Position numbers and translations under genes: made by a program. From an uncultured Collinsella sp. (GTDB lineage: Bacteria; Actinomycetota; Coriobacteriia; Coriobacteriales; Coriobacteriaceae): a stretch of 64,000 nt of DNA. The notes beneath the pieces were generated by a model that saw nothing but the letters and a program-made list of their open reading frames with translations, was not told the origin of the DNA and did not search any database. Location of the stretch: NCBI GenBank assembly GCA_958437935.1, contig CAUBPS010000012.1:1-64000 (forward strand). The letters run 5' to 3'. Shown piece by piece: positions 53,815-62,963 of the stretch (within the stretch, counting starts at the first letter, position 1; every line of letters begins with the position of its first letter).

Positions 53815-55950
53815 CTAATGGATAAGCTTAAAGTCCAAGCGCCCACGCGTGGTATTGACGCGCGAGACCTCGATAATCACGCGCTGGCCCAGTTCATAGC
53901 GAGTCCCCGTGTCGGCGCCCGTCAGCGTAAGCGCATCCTCGTCGAACTCGAACCACTCGTTGCCCAGGCTCTTGATCGAAACCAAGCCTTCGACCTGCGT
54001 CAGGTCCAAGCGCACAAAGAGGCCCATGCTGCTAACCCACGAGACGGTTCCGGCATAGCGCTCGCCCAGACGGTCCTCATAGTACTGGGCAATCTTGATC
54101 TTTTGCGTCGCATGGCTAGCGGCATCTGCCGCGCGCTCGGCATCGCTGCATGCGCGGCAGATCTGCGGCAGAATGCGCGGCAGCGACTCGCGCCCCTTGC
54201 CGATCAGCCGCGGCGTACGGACCAGGGCGTCCTTGCCGCCGAGCTGCTCATAGGCCAACTGCAGTTTGAGCACGCGGTGCACCACCAGATCGGGGTAGCG
54301 ACGGATGGGACTCGTAAAGTGACAGTAGCACGGCGCGGCGAGCGCAAAGTGGCCCTCGTTGCGCGGCTTGTACAGTGCGCGCTGCATGCTGCGCAGAAGC
54401 AGCGTGTTGACGAGCGGTGCGTTGGCCGTACCGGCGGCAGCATCAACTGCAGCCTGTAGCTCATCGGGACTCCCCAGGGCGATACCGGCAGCACGGCGAT
54501 CGTCGATGATGCCTAGCTGCGCCAGCGCAACGGCGGCACCGTGCAGGCTATCGGGGCTCGGATCCTCATGCACGCGATAGCAGGCCTCGATATCACGGTC
54601 TGCCAGCCACTCTGCAACGCACTCGTTGGCGAGTAGCATGGCTTCCTCGATAAGCGACGTGGCACACGAACGCTCGCGCGCCACAATCTGCACGGGCACT
54701 CCGTCCTCATCCAATAAAGCGCGAATCTCGGCCGTGTCAAAATCGACTGAGCCGCGGGCACGACGAATACGACGGCGAAGTTCGGCGAGTTCGTTGGCGG
54801 CGACAAGGAAATCGCCGAGGTCGACGTTATAGCCGCGAGCAGTTTCCTCGCACGCAAGACCGCGCTCAAGCGCCTCCTCGCGCGAGGCCTCAGCAGCCGC
54901 AACATCCTCAGCGGCGCCTTCCAGCACCGAATACTCAACAGCGTCGGCACGCACCAGCAGCGCCTCGGCGCCGTCATAGTCCATACGCACACGCGAGCGA
55001 ATCACGCTGGGGTACGGATCGTAATGCCGCACGCGACCCTGCGCATCGAGCTCAATGTCAACGGTAAACGCAAGACGGTCCTCGTCAGGGCGAAGCGAGC
55101 ATAGGTCACAGGACAGGCGTTCGGGCAGCATGGGAAGCACGCGATCGGCCAGATACACCGATGTCGTACGATGGCGAGCCTCAAGATCGATATGCCCGTC
55201 CCAAGCCACATAGTGAGAAACGTCAGCGATATGCACACCCAGCTTGTAGCCACCCTCGGGCGTGCGCTCAAGCGAAATGGCATCGTCAAAGTCGCGCGCG
55301 TCGACCGGGTCGATCGTGATGACAAAGCGGTCGCGCAGATCGCGGCGGAGCGGGTCCTTAAGCGCCGCGGACACATCGAGCGAAAGCCCCTCGGCCTCGT
55401 CCAGCGCGGCCTCGGGATAGCTATCGGTATAGCCGTAACGCGCCATCACGTATTGAACGCCCAAATCGGGCGCGTCATCTCCGCCAATGCGGCGTTCGAT
55501 CGTCACGGTGCCCGATTCCAGGCGCGTCGGGTAGGTCAAAATGCGCGCGACAACGGCATCACCCGGGTGGACGCCCAGACGATCCGCCGAGGTATCCTCG
55601 GGCAGAATGAAGAAGTCGGCCTTCAGGCGCGAATCGAGCGGCTCGATCACACCGAGCGGACCAGCGGTCTGGTACGTACCCACCACGCTTATGGCTGCGC
55701 GCTCAACCACGCCTTCGATCACGGCGCGCCGCTCACCGTGCGGGCTATTCTTAATGCTCACGGCAACGGTATCGCCATCCATGATCTCGCGCTTACCGCG
55801 GCCCATAACCTTGTAGTCGCCGCTCTCGGTTATGACATAGGCGCCATGCTCATGGAGCTGCACGCGCCCGGTCAGGCTCGGACGGCGTTCGCTGCGCACC
55901 GGCCCACGCTTATTGCGAGCACCGCGCTTATGCTTGTTATTGCGCCCCAT
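53815..55950 (-). CDS. rnr: ribonuclease R (RNase II/R family exoribonuclease)
   Basis: A 711-residue 3'-5' exoribonuclease that degrades structured RNA and mRNA from rescued ribosomes. Order: a basic N-terminus (RNNKHKRGARNKRG), cold-shock-type OB domains, the RNB catalytic core with TIDPVDARDFDDAISLE (the metal-binding Asp cluster near 210-220), and CHFTSPIRRYPDLVVHR near 560. A C-terminal S1 domain follows (YAGTVSWVSSMGLFVRLD). It lacks the long Lys-rich tail of enterobacterial RNase R. ATG 55950 has AAGGAGG. Confidence 0.95.
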   Translation of the reverse strand: MGRNNKHKRGARNKRGPVRSERRPSLTGRVQLHEHGAYVITESGDYKVMGRGKREIMDGDTVAVSIKNSPHGERRAVIEGVVERAAISVVGTYQTAGPLGVIEPLDSRLKADFFILPEDTSADRLGVHPGDAVVARILTYPTRLESGTVTIERRIGGDDAPDLGVQYVMARYGYTDSYPEAALDEAEGLSLDVSAALKDPLRRDLRDRFVITIDPVDARDFDDAISLERTPEGGYKLGVHIADVSHYVAWDGHIDLEARHRTTSVYLADRVLPMLPERLSCDLCSLRPDEDRLAFTVDIELDAQGRVRHYDPYPSVIRSRVRMDYDGAEALLVRADAVEYSVLEGAAEDVAAAEASREEALERGLACEETARGYNVDLGDFLVAANELAELRRRIRRARGSVDFDTAEIRALLDEDGVPVQIVARERSCATSLIEEAMLLANECVAEWLADRDIEACYRVHEDPSPDSLHGAAVALAQLGIIDDRRAAGIALGSPDELQAAVDAAAGTANAPLVNTLLLRSMQRALYKPRNEGHFALAAPCYCHFTSPIRRYPDLVVHRVLKLQLAYEQLGGKDALVRTPRLIGKGRESLPRILPQICRACSDAERAADAASHATQKIKIAQYYEDRLGERYAGTVSWVSSMGLFVRLDLTQVEGLVSIKSLGNEWFEFDEDALTLTGADTGTRYELGQRVIIEVSRVNTTRGRLDFKLIH

Positions 55951-56000
55951 GGCGCCTCCTTGCTATCGATTGCCGTTTACATCCCAAGAGTCTACCCAAA

Positions 56001-56086
56001 TGATCCCTAGGGGACGGCAGGATTGCGGGTCACATAGATAGACCAGCGCCACAATGATCCGTTTTCCTGCCGTCCCCTAGGGATCA
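56001..56086. repeat. 24-bp perfect-arm palindrome, family C
   Basis: TGATCCCTAGGGGACGGCAGG (56001-56021) pairs exactly with CCTGCCGTCCCCTAGGGATCA (56065-56085). The 43-base centre has no gene. It lies between rnr and ftsX on the minus strand. Confidence 0.85.
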
Positions 56087-56120
56087 AAAAACGGGCCGCC
56101 CCATAAGAGACGACCCGTTG
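56086..56120 (-). terminator. terminator of ftsEX
   Basis: AACGGG.CG pairs with CG.CCCGTT, then TTTTTTGAT on the minus strand. It directly abuts the palindrome at 56001-56086. Confidence 0.75.
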
Positions 56121-56143
56121 GAAGAAATGAATTCCAGGCATGC

Positions 56144-57064
56144 CTACACGCGCAGGTAGCGGCGCATGGCAATGGCAGAACCAAAGAGACCGATAATCAC
56201 GCCGACCAAAATCAGCGCAGCATAGGTCACCAGGTAGTACTGCATCGGCAGGGTAAACGACATCCAGCCGATGCTCTCCTGCAGACGCGGAATCATCAGG
56301 TTGCGCAGCAGCTCCAGCACGCCGATAGAAAGCAGCGAGCCCAAAATGGCCTGCAGCACGCCCTCGGTGATAAACGGGCCGCGAATGAAGCCGTTGCTGG
56401 CGCCGACCAGACGCATAATCGCGATCTCGCGACGGCGCGCCGTGATGGACAGGCGAATCGTGTTGTTGATAAAGATGAACGCGATAAAGGTCAGCAGGCC
56501 GACGAGTACCACGGCGGCGATGCGGATGTAGTTGGTCACCTGGAACAGGCGGCTCACTTCCTCCTGGCCGTACAGTACGCTCGCGTTGACATCGCCATCA
56601 TCCGCGATCTTCTGGAAATCGGCGTCGTCCTTGAGCTTCTCAGCCGTGCTCTCGACCTTGGACGGATCGTCCATCTCAATCGCAAACGAGGCCGGCAGCG
56701 GGTTCTGGCCATCGAGCGCGCTCATGGTAGCATCGGCGTTGCCCGACATCTTGCTCGTATACTCGGCCAGCGCGTCGTCCTTGTCCTTGTAGGTCACGGA
56801 CTTGACGTTGCTCCACGTCTTGAGCTCGGCCTCAAAAGCCTGAACATCGGCCTGATCGGCGTCATCGCTAATGAACGCGTTGATGACAACCTGATCCTCG
56901 ACGGTGCCGATCACGGAGTTCAGCATCGCGGAGCCCATGATGAAGAGGCCGATGATAAACAGCGAAAGGAAAATCGTGATGACGGCGCCGAGCGAGGTGG
57001 TCCAGTTACGGAAGAAGTGGCTGATTGCCTCCTTGAAGGAGTAGCCTACGTTAGTTGGTGCCAT
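56144..57064 (-). CDS. ftsX: cell division ABC permease FtsX
   Basis: A 306-residue membrane protein. Helix 1 spans about residues 20-45, a long extracytoplasmic domain (about 50-170) follows, and three helices form the C-terminal MacB/FtsX-type part (RIAAVVLVGLLTFIAFIFINNTIRLSITARRREIAIMRLVGAS in the middle, listed here only as landmarks: NNTIRLSI, RREIAIMRLVGAS). It signals to cell-wall hydrolases through FtsE. It overlaps the ftsE stop by 14 bases. ATG 57064 has GGAGG at 11 bases. Confidence 0.93.
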   Translation of the reverse strand: MAPTNVGYSFKEAISHFFRNWTTSLGAVITIFLSLFIIGLFIMGSAMLNSVIGTVEDQVVINAFISDDADQADVQAFEAELKTWSNVKSVTYKDKDDALAEYTSKMSGNADATMSALDGQNPLPASFAIEMDDPSKVESTAEKLKDDADFQKIADDGDVNASVLYGQEEVSRLFQVTNYIRIAAVVLVGLLTFIAFIFINNTIRLSITARRREIAIMRLVGASNGFIRGPFITEGVLQAILGSLLSIGVLELLRNLMIPRLQESIGWMSFTLPMQYYLVTYAALILVGVIIGLFGSAIAMRRYLRV

Positions 57065-58271
57065 AGTTGCCGTAACCTCCCCTCTCCTGGTCGCGGATAA
57101 CGTGGCCGCCCTCGAGGGCGATCACGCGACGGTGCATGCTATCGACCATCTCGCGGTCGTGCGTAGCCACGATCACGGTCGTGCCGGTGCGGTTAATGCG
57201 CTCGAGCAGCTTCATGATGCCCAGCGAAATCGCCGGGTCGAGGTTGCCCGTAGGCTCGTCGCAGATCAGCAGCGGCGGGCGGTTGACCATGGCGCGAGCG
57301 ACGGCGACGCGCTGCTGCTCGCCACCCGAAAGCTGGTCGGGCAGGGAGTCCATCTGATCGGCCAGACCGACCAGACGCAGGACCTCGGGCACCTGGCTGC
57401 GAATGACGCCCTTGGGCTTGCCGATGCACTGCAGGGCAAACGCTACGTTTTCGTAGGCGGTCTTTTGCGGCAGAAGCTTAAAGTCCTGGAACACGGCGCC
57501 AATCTGACGGCGCAGGAACGGAACCTTGCGGTTCTTGATCTTCATGAGGTCCTGACCGGCAACCAGGATGCGGCCGCTCGTCGGCTTGACGTCGCGGTTG
57601 AGCGTCGACAGCAACGTGGTCTTACCCGAGCCGGAGTGACCGACCAAGAAGACGAACTCACCCGGATAGATCTCGATGTTAATGTCATCGAGTGCGGGCT
57701 TGTTGGGCTGCGCCGGGTAGATCTTGGTGACGTGCTCCATGAGGATGACGGGCTCGACACCTGCCTGCTTGGCCATCTTTTTGCGGCTCGCCTGCGGGTC
57801 GATGGGCGCGAACACCGACGTAAAATCGGGGTTGTTGAGCGCGTTGTCGAGACTTGCGACCTCAGCGGCCTGATCGCGCTCGACCACCGGCGCAGCGGGC
57901 TGCGTGGGGTCGGGAATAGCGGCAAAAAGACCAGACTGCGCAGGCTGAGGAGCCGGTGTCGCAGGCGCCATGGGGTCGGGAATGCCGGCCATGGTAGGCT
58001 GCGGCGCGGCGGCACTGGCCTGAGGCTGCTCCACGCGAGCGGTTACGGTCTGGACGGGCTCAAAACCCGCCGTGCCGGAAAGCGCGACATCGCTGGTGGG
58101 ATTGTAGGCAAAGGGATCGGATGCCGGCTGTGCCTGATCTGCCGGCTGAACGGGGGCCTGATCGACAGGCTGGCCCTCTGAATCCGGAGTGGCGAAACGA
58201 CTGCCCTGGACGCCTGCCTGCGTCTTGGGGGCATCATCGCCCGCACCGGAGGTACGGAAGTGGTTACCCAC
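57051..58271 (-). CDS. ftsE: cell division ATPase FtsE with long N-terminal extension
   Basis: A 406-residue ATPase. Residues about 175-400 are a normal FtsE: VILMEHVTKIYP, Walker A GHSGSGKTT near 210, Q-loop AVFQDFKLLP, signature LSGGEQQR near 315, Walker B LLICDEPTGNLDP, and the H-loop THDRE. The first ~170 residues are unusual: a Pro/Ala/Gln/Asp-rich, probably disordered extension with short repeats (AGIPDPM, AAIPDPT). FtsE is normally about 230 residues. The start ATG 58271 has a weak GGAG-like site, and no internal start before the domain has a better one. Confidence 0.9.
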   Translation of the reverse strand: MGNHFRTSGAGDDAPKTQAGVQGSRFATPDSEGQPVDQAPVQPADQAQPASDPFAYNPTSDVALSGTAGFEPVQTVTARVEQPQASAAAPQPTMAGIPDPMAPATPAPQPAQSGLFAAIPDPTQPAAPVVERDQAAEVASLDNALNNPDFTSVFAPIDPQASRKKMAKQAGVEPVILMEHVTKIYPAQPNKPALDDINIEIYPGEFVFLVGHSGSGKTTLLSTLNRDVKPTSGRILVAGQDLMKIKNRKVPFLRRQIGAVFQDFKLLPQKTAYENVAFALQCIGKPKGVIRSQVPEVLRLVGLADQMDSLPDQLSGGEQQRVAVARAMVNRPPLLICDEPTGNLDPAISLGIMKLLERINRTGTTVIVATHDREMVDSMHRRVIALEGGHVIRDQERGGYGNYGTN

Positions 58272-58375
58272 TGGTGCTCCTTATCGTCGTGCGTTTAAAC
58301 TACATGAGCGCTTTGTATTTTAGCAGCATTAACTTTGCTGCACATAAGAAGCATGGCGGGCTTTGGATTCCCGTC

Positions 58376-58498
58376 GGCCGGGCACAGGGTTACCCTCCAA
58401 ATCGTCCTCGGACATGTCGGAGCCCCCGCTGCGCGCTTCGCGCGGCGGGGGCTCCTCCGTCCTGCGGAAAGATTTGGAGGGTAACCCTGTGCCCGGCC
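58376..58498. repeat. long structured hairpin, family D copy 2
   Basis: Outer arms GGCCGGGCACAGGGTTACCC and GGGTAACCCTGTGCCCGGCC are perfect reverse complements and bear no resemblance to the arms of copy 1. The inner core (58400-58474) is the reverse complement of the copy 1 core with few changes: GTCCTCGGACATGTCGG, the GCCCCCGC stem capped by CGCGC-TTC-GCGCG, and CTCCGTCCTGCGGAAAGATT. It lies between the transketolase genes and ftsE. The whole 58272-58776 gap is non-coding. Confidence 0.85.
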
Positions 58499-58627
58499 TG
58501 CGACTACTATGGGGCCGACGCGTCCACCTTGAGGTGCTGCGCATACAAAGTTGAGAGGGTCTGAATTGCACTTTGCTGTACTGGACCCTTTTCCCTGATG
58601 AGGCCTTGCTTGACAGGACTTCTTCAT

Positions 58628-58696
58628 AAGTTGCGGTGAAATAGGGACTGATTAGGCTGTTTAACTGGTAAAACAGTCCCTATTTCACCGCAAGTT
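58628..58696. repeat. family A palindrome, copy 4
   Basis: AAGTTGCGGTGAAATAGGGACTG pairs with CAGTCCCTATTTCACCGCAA. It directly abuts the transketolase terminator on one side. Confidence 0.85.
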
Positions 58697-58728
58697 AAAT
58701 AGGGGCGCCCTGCTAGAGGACGCCCCTA
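58697..58728 (-). terminator. terminator of the transketolase operon
   Basis: TAGGGGCG.CC pairs with GG.CGCCCCTA; ATTTAACTT follows on the minus strand. It lies 49 bp after the second subunit. Confidence 0.65.
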
Positions 58729-58776
58729 CTCGGGTTTGGTTCAAGTTGTCGAGACAATATCTTGGCTCGTCTTGTC

Positions 58777-59718
58777 TTAGGCCAAGAACTCCTTGGTTGT
58801 CGTCACGATGTTGGCGGCGTCCAAGCCGTACTTGTGCAGGAGCTCGGCACCCGGGCCGGACTCGCCGAAGGTGTCGTTGACGCCGATCTTCTTGAGCGGC
58901 GTCGGGCGCTGCTCGCACAGGACGTCGGCGACGGCGCTACCCAGGCCGTCGATCACGGAGTGCTCCTCGACGGTCACGACGTGGCCGGTCTTGGTGGCGC
59001 TCTTGACGATCAGGTCGGCGTCGATGGGCTTGATGGTGTGCATGTTGATGACCTCGGCATCGATGCCCTCGGCAGCGAGCTGCTCGGCGGCCTCGAGGGC
59101 CTCGCCGACCATCAGGCCGCAGGCGATGATGGTCACGTCAGCACCCTCGCGCATGACGATTCCCTTACCCACCTCGAACTTATAGGTCTCGGGGTCGTTG
59201 ATGACCGGCGAGGCCAGACGGGCGAAGCGCATGTAAACGGGGCCGTCGCACTCGTAGGCGGCGCGCGTCACGGCGCGGGCCTCGACGTCGTCGGCAGGAA
59301 CGATCACGGTCATACCGGGGATAACGCGCATCAGGGCGATGTCCTCGCAGCACTGGTGCGTGGCGCCGTCCTCGCCCACCGAGATGCCGGCGTGCGTGGC
59401 GCCGATCTTGACGTTGAGGTGCGGGTAGCCGATGGAGTTGCGGACCTGCTCAAAGGCGCGGCCGGCGGCAAACATGGCAAAGGTGCTCGCAAAGGCGACG
59501 CGCCCGGTGGTTGCGATACCGGCGGCGACACCCATCAGGTTGCTCTCGGCGATGCCCACGTCGAAGAAGCGATCGGGGCAGGCGGCCTTGAACTTGCCGG
59601 TCTGCGTCGCGGCGGCCAGGTCGGCGTCGAGGACCACAAAGTCGTCGTGCTCGTTGGCGAGCTCGACGAGGGCCTCGCCGTAGCTTACGCGCGTGGCGAT
59701 TTTCTTGACGTCTGCCAT
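58777..59718 (-). CDS. transketolase, C-terminal subunit
   Basis: A 313-residue half of a split transketolase: the pyrimidine-binding (transket_pyr) domain with FFDVGIAESNLMGVAAGIA, holding the Glu that activates thiamine diphosphate, and ASTFAMFAAGRAFEQVRNSI, followed by the C-terminal domain from about 190. The full enzyme transfers two-carbon units in the pentose phosphate pathway. ATG 59718 overlaps the stop of the N-terminal subunit. The split form is common in anaerobes and in archaea. Confidence 0.93.
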   Translation of the reverse strand: MADVKKIATRVSYGEALVELANEHDDFVVLDADLAAATQTGKFKAACPDRFFDVGIAESNLMGVAAGIATTGRVAFASTFAMFAAGRAFEQVRNSIGYPHLNVKIGATHAGISVGEDGATHQCCEDIALMRVIPGMTVIVPADDVEARAVTRAAYECDGPVYMRFARLASPVINDPETYKFEVGKGIVMREGADVTIIACGLMVGEALEAAEQLAAEGIDAEVINMHTIKPIDADLIVKSATKTGHVVTVEEHSVIDGLGSAVADVLCEQRPTPLKKIGVNDTFGESGPGAELLHKYGLDAANIVTTTKEFLA

Positions 59719-59719
59719 C

Positions 59720-60550
59720 CTAGAGCTCCTCTCCGGCGGCCGTGAGCTCTGCCATGGCCTGCTCAAACTGTTCATCGTTGGGGGCCTTGCCGTGCCAACC
59801 AACCTGGTTCTCCATAAAGGAGACGCCCTTACCCTTCGTGGTCTCGGCGATAATCGCAGTCGGCTGGCCCTTGGTGGCGCGGGCCTCGGCGAAGGCGGCA
59901 CGGATCTGGTCGAAATCGTTGCCGTCGGCCAGCTCCACCACGTGGAACTTGAAGGCGCGGAACTTGTCGGCGAGCGGCATGGGGTCGTTGACCTCCTCGA
60001 CGGGGCCGTCGATCTGCAGGCCGTTGTGGTCGACGATCACGCAGAGGTTGTCGAGCTGCTGGTTGCCGGCAAACATTGCTGCCTCCCAGACCTGGCCCTC
60101 CTCGCTCTCGCCGTCGCCCAGCAGGGCGTAGGTGCGATAGTCATCGCCCCAGTGCTTGGCGGCAACGGCCATACCCACGGCGGCGGAGATGCCCTGGCCG
60201 AGCGATCCGGTGGACATGTCGACGCCCGGGGTGTCGTTCATGTTGGGATGACCCTGCAGGTGGCTGCCGATGTGGCGCAGCGTCTCGAGATCCTCCTTGG
60301 GGAAGAACCCGCGCTCGGCGAGCACGGCGTACAGACCAGGCGCGCAGTGGCCCTTGGAAAGCACAAAGCGATCGCGGTCGGCCTTGCGGGGATCGGCCGG
60401 GTCGACGTTCATTTCCTCAAAGTACAGATAGGTCATGATGTCGGCAGCGCCGAGCGAACCGCCCGGATGGCCGGACTTGGCAGCGTGCACGCCGGTGACG
60501 ATGCCCTTCCTTACCTCGTTGGCAACCTTTTTGAGCTCTTCGTCGCTCAT
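59720..60550 (-). CDS. transketolase, N-terminal subunit
   Basis: A 276-residue thiamine-diphosphate-binding half. Motifs are HAAKSGHPGGSLGAADIM, LSKGHCAPGLYA, TGSLGQGISAAVGMA, and the ThDP/Mg loop LLGDGESEEGQVWEA with VDHNGLQIDG. Together with the next gene it reconstitutes a whole transketolase. ATG 60550 has AAAGGAAGG upstream. The 208-bp upstream gap shows only AT-rich sequence; no certain promoter. Confidence 0.94.
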   Translation of the reverse strand: MSDEELKKVANEVRKGIVTGVHAAKSGHPGGSLGAADIMTYLYFEEMNVDPADPRKADRDRFVLSKGHCAPGLYAVLAERGFFPKEDLETLRHIGSHLQGHPNMNDTPGVDMSTGSLGQGISAAVGMAVAAKHWGDDYRTYALLGDGESEEGQVWEAAMFAGNQQLDNLCVIVDHNGLQIDGPVEEVNDPMPLADKFRAFKFHVVELADGNDFDQIRAAFAEARATKGQPTAIIAETTKGKGVSFMENQVGWHGKAPNDEQFEQAMAELTAAGEEL

Positions 60551-60758
60551 TGTGCCTTCCTTTCATCCTCTTTAGACAAGATGCGCACGGCACAGAAGGT
60601 AGTCCCAGCCCGGCCGCGATGCACGTACGCCATCCATTATGCGGGAAAGTGAAGGCTTTACCAGAGATTTTATCAGTATTTGAACAATTGAGCAGGCAGA
60701 CGCCCTGATGAAACGGTTTATCAATGTGAACGTCTTTTGGATGCGGCCGCGCTCAATC

Positions 60759-61649
60759 CTACGCGCTGATGTCCTTGAAGCCTTCGCCGAAGGTCTCCGT
60801 AACGTCGGCCACCGTGACGATGGCATGCGGATCGCGCTCGCGCACAATGGTCTTGAGCGTGTTGAGCTCGCGACGGCTCACGATCACCATGATTACCGGC
60901 TTCTCGGCGCCCGAATACATGCCGGTCGCCTTAAACTTGGTGCAGCCGCGGCCCAGGCCGTACATGATGTCGGCCGCGATATCGGGGAAATTGTCCGAGA
61001 TGATGAGCACCATACGGCGCTTGTTGCCGCCATCGACCACGGCATCGATCACATAGCCGCTAATGACCATCGAAAGGCCGGCGTACAGCGCGTTTTCGAT
61101 CGAGAAGACCGGGGCCGACAAGGCGCACACGGCAACATCGATCGCCATAACGGTTGAGCCCACCGGCAGCGACGTATTGCGCGAGATAATCTGGCCGATG
61201 GTGTCAGAGCCACCGGTATTGGCGCCGGCACGCAGCACCATGCCATAGCCAATGCCCGTGACGATACCGCCCCACATGGCCGGCAGCATCAGGTCGGCAT
61301 GAGCCAGCGGTGCCACAAACGGAGCAAACAGGTCGGTGAAAAAGCCCAACAGCACAAAACCCGTCGCCGTCTGCACCACGTAGAACATACCGCCCGCGCG
61401 CATAACCACCAGCAGCAGCAAGGCGTTCATCACGATAGTCTGAATGCCGACGGGAAGCGACACGCCGTGTGAGGCGCCAACCGCCTGGATAATGGTGGCA
61501 AGACCTGTAACGCCGCCGGCAGCGAGGCCGTTGGGGATCAAAAACAGGTCGGTCGCAATAGCGGCCAGGGCGCACCCCAGCATAATCTGGGGCAGGTCGT
61601 GGAAGAAGTTCATCGAAAGAATGCGCTTGATGTCCAGACGATATGCCAT
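60759..61649 (-). CDS. YitT family membrane protein
   Basis: A 296-residue protein of the YitT (DUF161-DUF2179) group. The N-terminal ~200 residues form five or six helices with FLIPNGLAAGGVTGLATI and RAGANTGGSDTIGQII, typical of the family. The C-terminal cytosolic DUF2179 domain has VMIIVSRRELNTLKTIVRERD. The transported substrate is not established. ATG 61649 has GAGGGAGG. Confidence 0.9.
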   Translation of the reverse strand: MAYRLDIKRILSMNFFHDLPQIMLGCALAAIATDLFLIPNGLAAGGVTGLATIIQAVGASHGVSLPVGIQTIVMNALLLLVVMRAGGMFYVVQTATGFVLLGFFTDLFAPFVAPLAHADLMLPAMWGGIVTGIGYGMVLRAGANTGGSDTIGQIISRNTSLPVGSTVMAIDVAVCALSAPVFSIENALYAGLSMVISGYVIDAVVDGGNKRRMVLIISDNFPDIAADIMYGLGRGCTKFKATGMYSGAEKPVIMVIVSRRELNTLKTIVRERDPHAIVTVADVTETFGEGFKDISA

Positions 61650-61661
61650 GCTACCTCCCTC

Positions 61662-61690
61662 AAAAAAGCGCACCCAAACGGATGCGCTTT
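61662..61690 (-). terminator. terminator of the secA-prfB unit
   Basis: AAAGCGCA pairs with TGCGCTTT, followed by TTTT on the minus strand. It lies 125 bp after prfB and 13 bp before the YitT start. Confidence 0.8.
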
Positions 61691-61814
61691 GAACTTCTTG
61701 CTATGTTCGATTCTACCGATTCGCCGGACAAAAACCACCCCTGTGCAGGGTTTATTCTGGATACAAACCCGTCCAACCGATGGGTTTTGCCGCGGTCAAA
61801 AGCCGTCCGGCGAC

Positions 61815-62963
61815 TTATGCGTCCGGCGTTTCCACATCGGCGTTGCCGGTGGCCCAGCGATGATAGCCGATCACAAACGGATCCAGGTCGCCATCGTCAA
61901 GAACGGCCTCGACGTTGCTGGTCTCCACGCCCGAGCGCAAGTCCTTGACCATCTGGTACGGGTAGAGCACGTAGCTGCGAATCTGGTTGCCAAAACCGAT
62001 CGTGGTCTTGGGTCCGCGGATCTCGTCGAGCGCCTCGGCGCGCTTCTCGAGCTCAATCTCGTACAGGCGAGCCTTGAGGATCTGCATGCACGCGGCCTTG
62101 TTCTGGATCTGGCTGCGCTCGTTTTGGCAGGTGACCACAATGCCGCTGGGGAAATGCGTCACGCGCACGGCGGAGTCGGTGGTGTTAACGCCCTGGCCGC
62201 CCGGGCCGCTCGCGTGATACACGTCCACACGGATGTCATCGGGGCTGATCTCGATGTCGATATCGTCGGGCAGCACGGGGATGACCTCGACGCCGGCAAA
62301 CGTGGTCTGGCGGCGCTTCTTGTCATCGGTGGGGCTAATGCGCACCAGACGGTGCACACCGGCCTCGGCGCGCAGCACACCGAACGCGTCCTTGCCCTCG
62401 ACGGTAAAGGTCGCGCGGTCGATGCCGATGACCTCGGCCGCGGGACAGTCGTTGATGGTGACCTTCCAGCCGCGGCGCTGGCAGTACTTCATGTACATCT
62501 TAAAGAGCATGAAGGTCCAGTCCTGTGCCTCCAGGCCACCCTGTCCGGGTTTGATAGTCACAATGGCATCGCCGTGATCGAACTCACCGGTAAACCAGCT
62601 CGAGAGCTCAAGCTCGTCGATGGCGCGAGCCAGACGCTCTGCCGTAGCCGCAGCCTCCTCACGAAGGGCAGCGGCGTCAGGGTCATCCCCCATCTCCTCG
62701 GCAAGTTCCAACGCCGCGCGGGCATCGGAAAGCTCGCCGCGCGCGGTGTCCACGGCAGCGATGTCTTCCTTGGCGCGCGCGATCTCCTCCATCGTGGCGC
62801 GAGCGGCGTCGGCGTCATCCCAAAAGCCGGGGGCCACGCTTTTGACCTCGAGCTCGGTCACGCGGGTACGCTTCTCGTCCAGATGGAGATACGACTCGAC
62901 CTCGCCGAGCCGGTCCGCAAACGCGTCCAGCTCGGCGGGCGTTATCTCTAAAGCCTCAGCCAT
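61815..62963 (-). CDS. prfB: peptide chain release factor 2
   Basis: A 382-residue termination factor for UAA/UGA stop codons. The GGQ peptidyl-hydrolysis motif is in GPGGQGVNTTDSAVRVTH near residue 257. The stop-recognition tripeptide, SPF in most RF2 proteins, reads Ser-Pro-Thr here (RISPTDDKKRRQTTF, residues 210-212). There is no programmed frameshift: the reading frame is continuous from ATG 62963, so the usual autoregulation by an internal UGA is absent. The start overlaps the secA stop (TAATG). Confidence 0.94.
   Translation of the reverse strand: MAEALEITPAELDAFADRLGEVESYLHLDEKRTRVTELEVKSVAPGFWDDADAARATMEEIARAKEDIAAVDTARGELSDARAALELAEEMGDDPDAAALREEAAATAERLARAIDELELSSWFTGEFDHGDAIVTIKPGQGGLEAQDWTFMLFKMYMKYCQRRGWKVTINDCPAAEVIGIDRATFTVEGKDAFGVLRAEAGVHRLVRISPTDDKKRRQTTFAGVEVIPVLPDDIDIEISPDDIRVDVYHASGPGGQGVNTTDSAVRVTHFPSGIVVTCQNERSQIQNKAACMQILKARLYEIELEKRAEALDEIRGPKTTIGFGNQIRSYVLYPYQMVKDLRSGVETSNVEAVLDDGDLDPFVIGYHRWATGNADVETPDA

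Noticed and set aside
58295..58627. small frames over the 58376-58498 hairpin
   Set aside because: Both strands are open only because the palindrome is GC-rich; codon use and start signals are absent.
62870..62963. programmed +1 frameshift in prfB
   Set aside because: The frame is continuous from the ATG through the whole protein and no early in-frame stop is bypassed.
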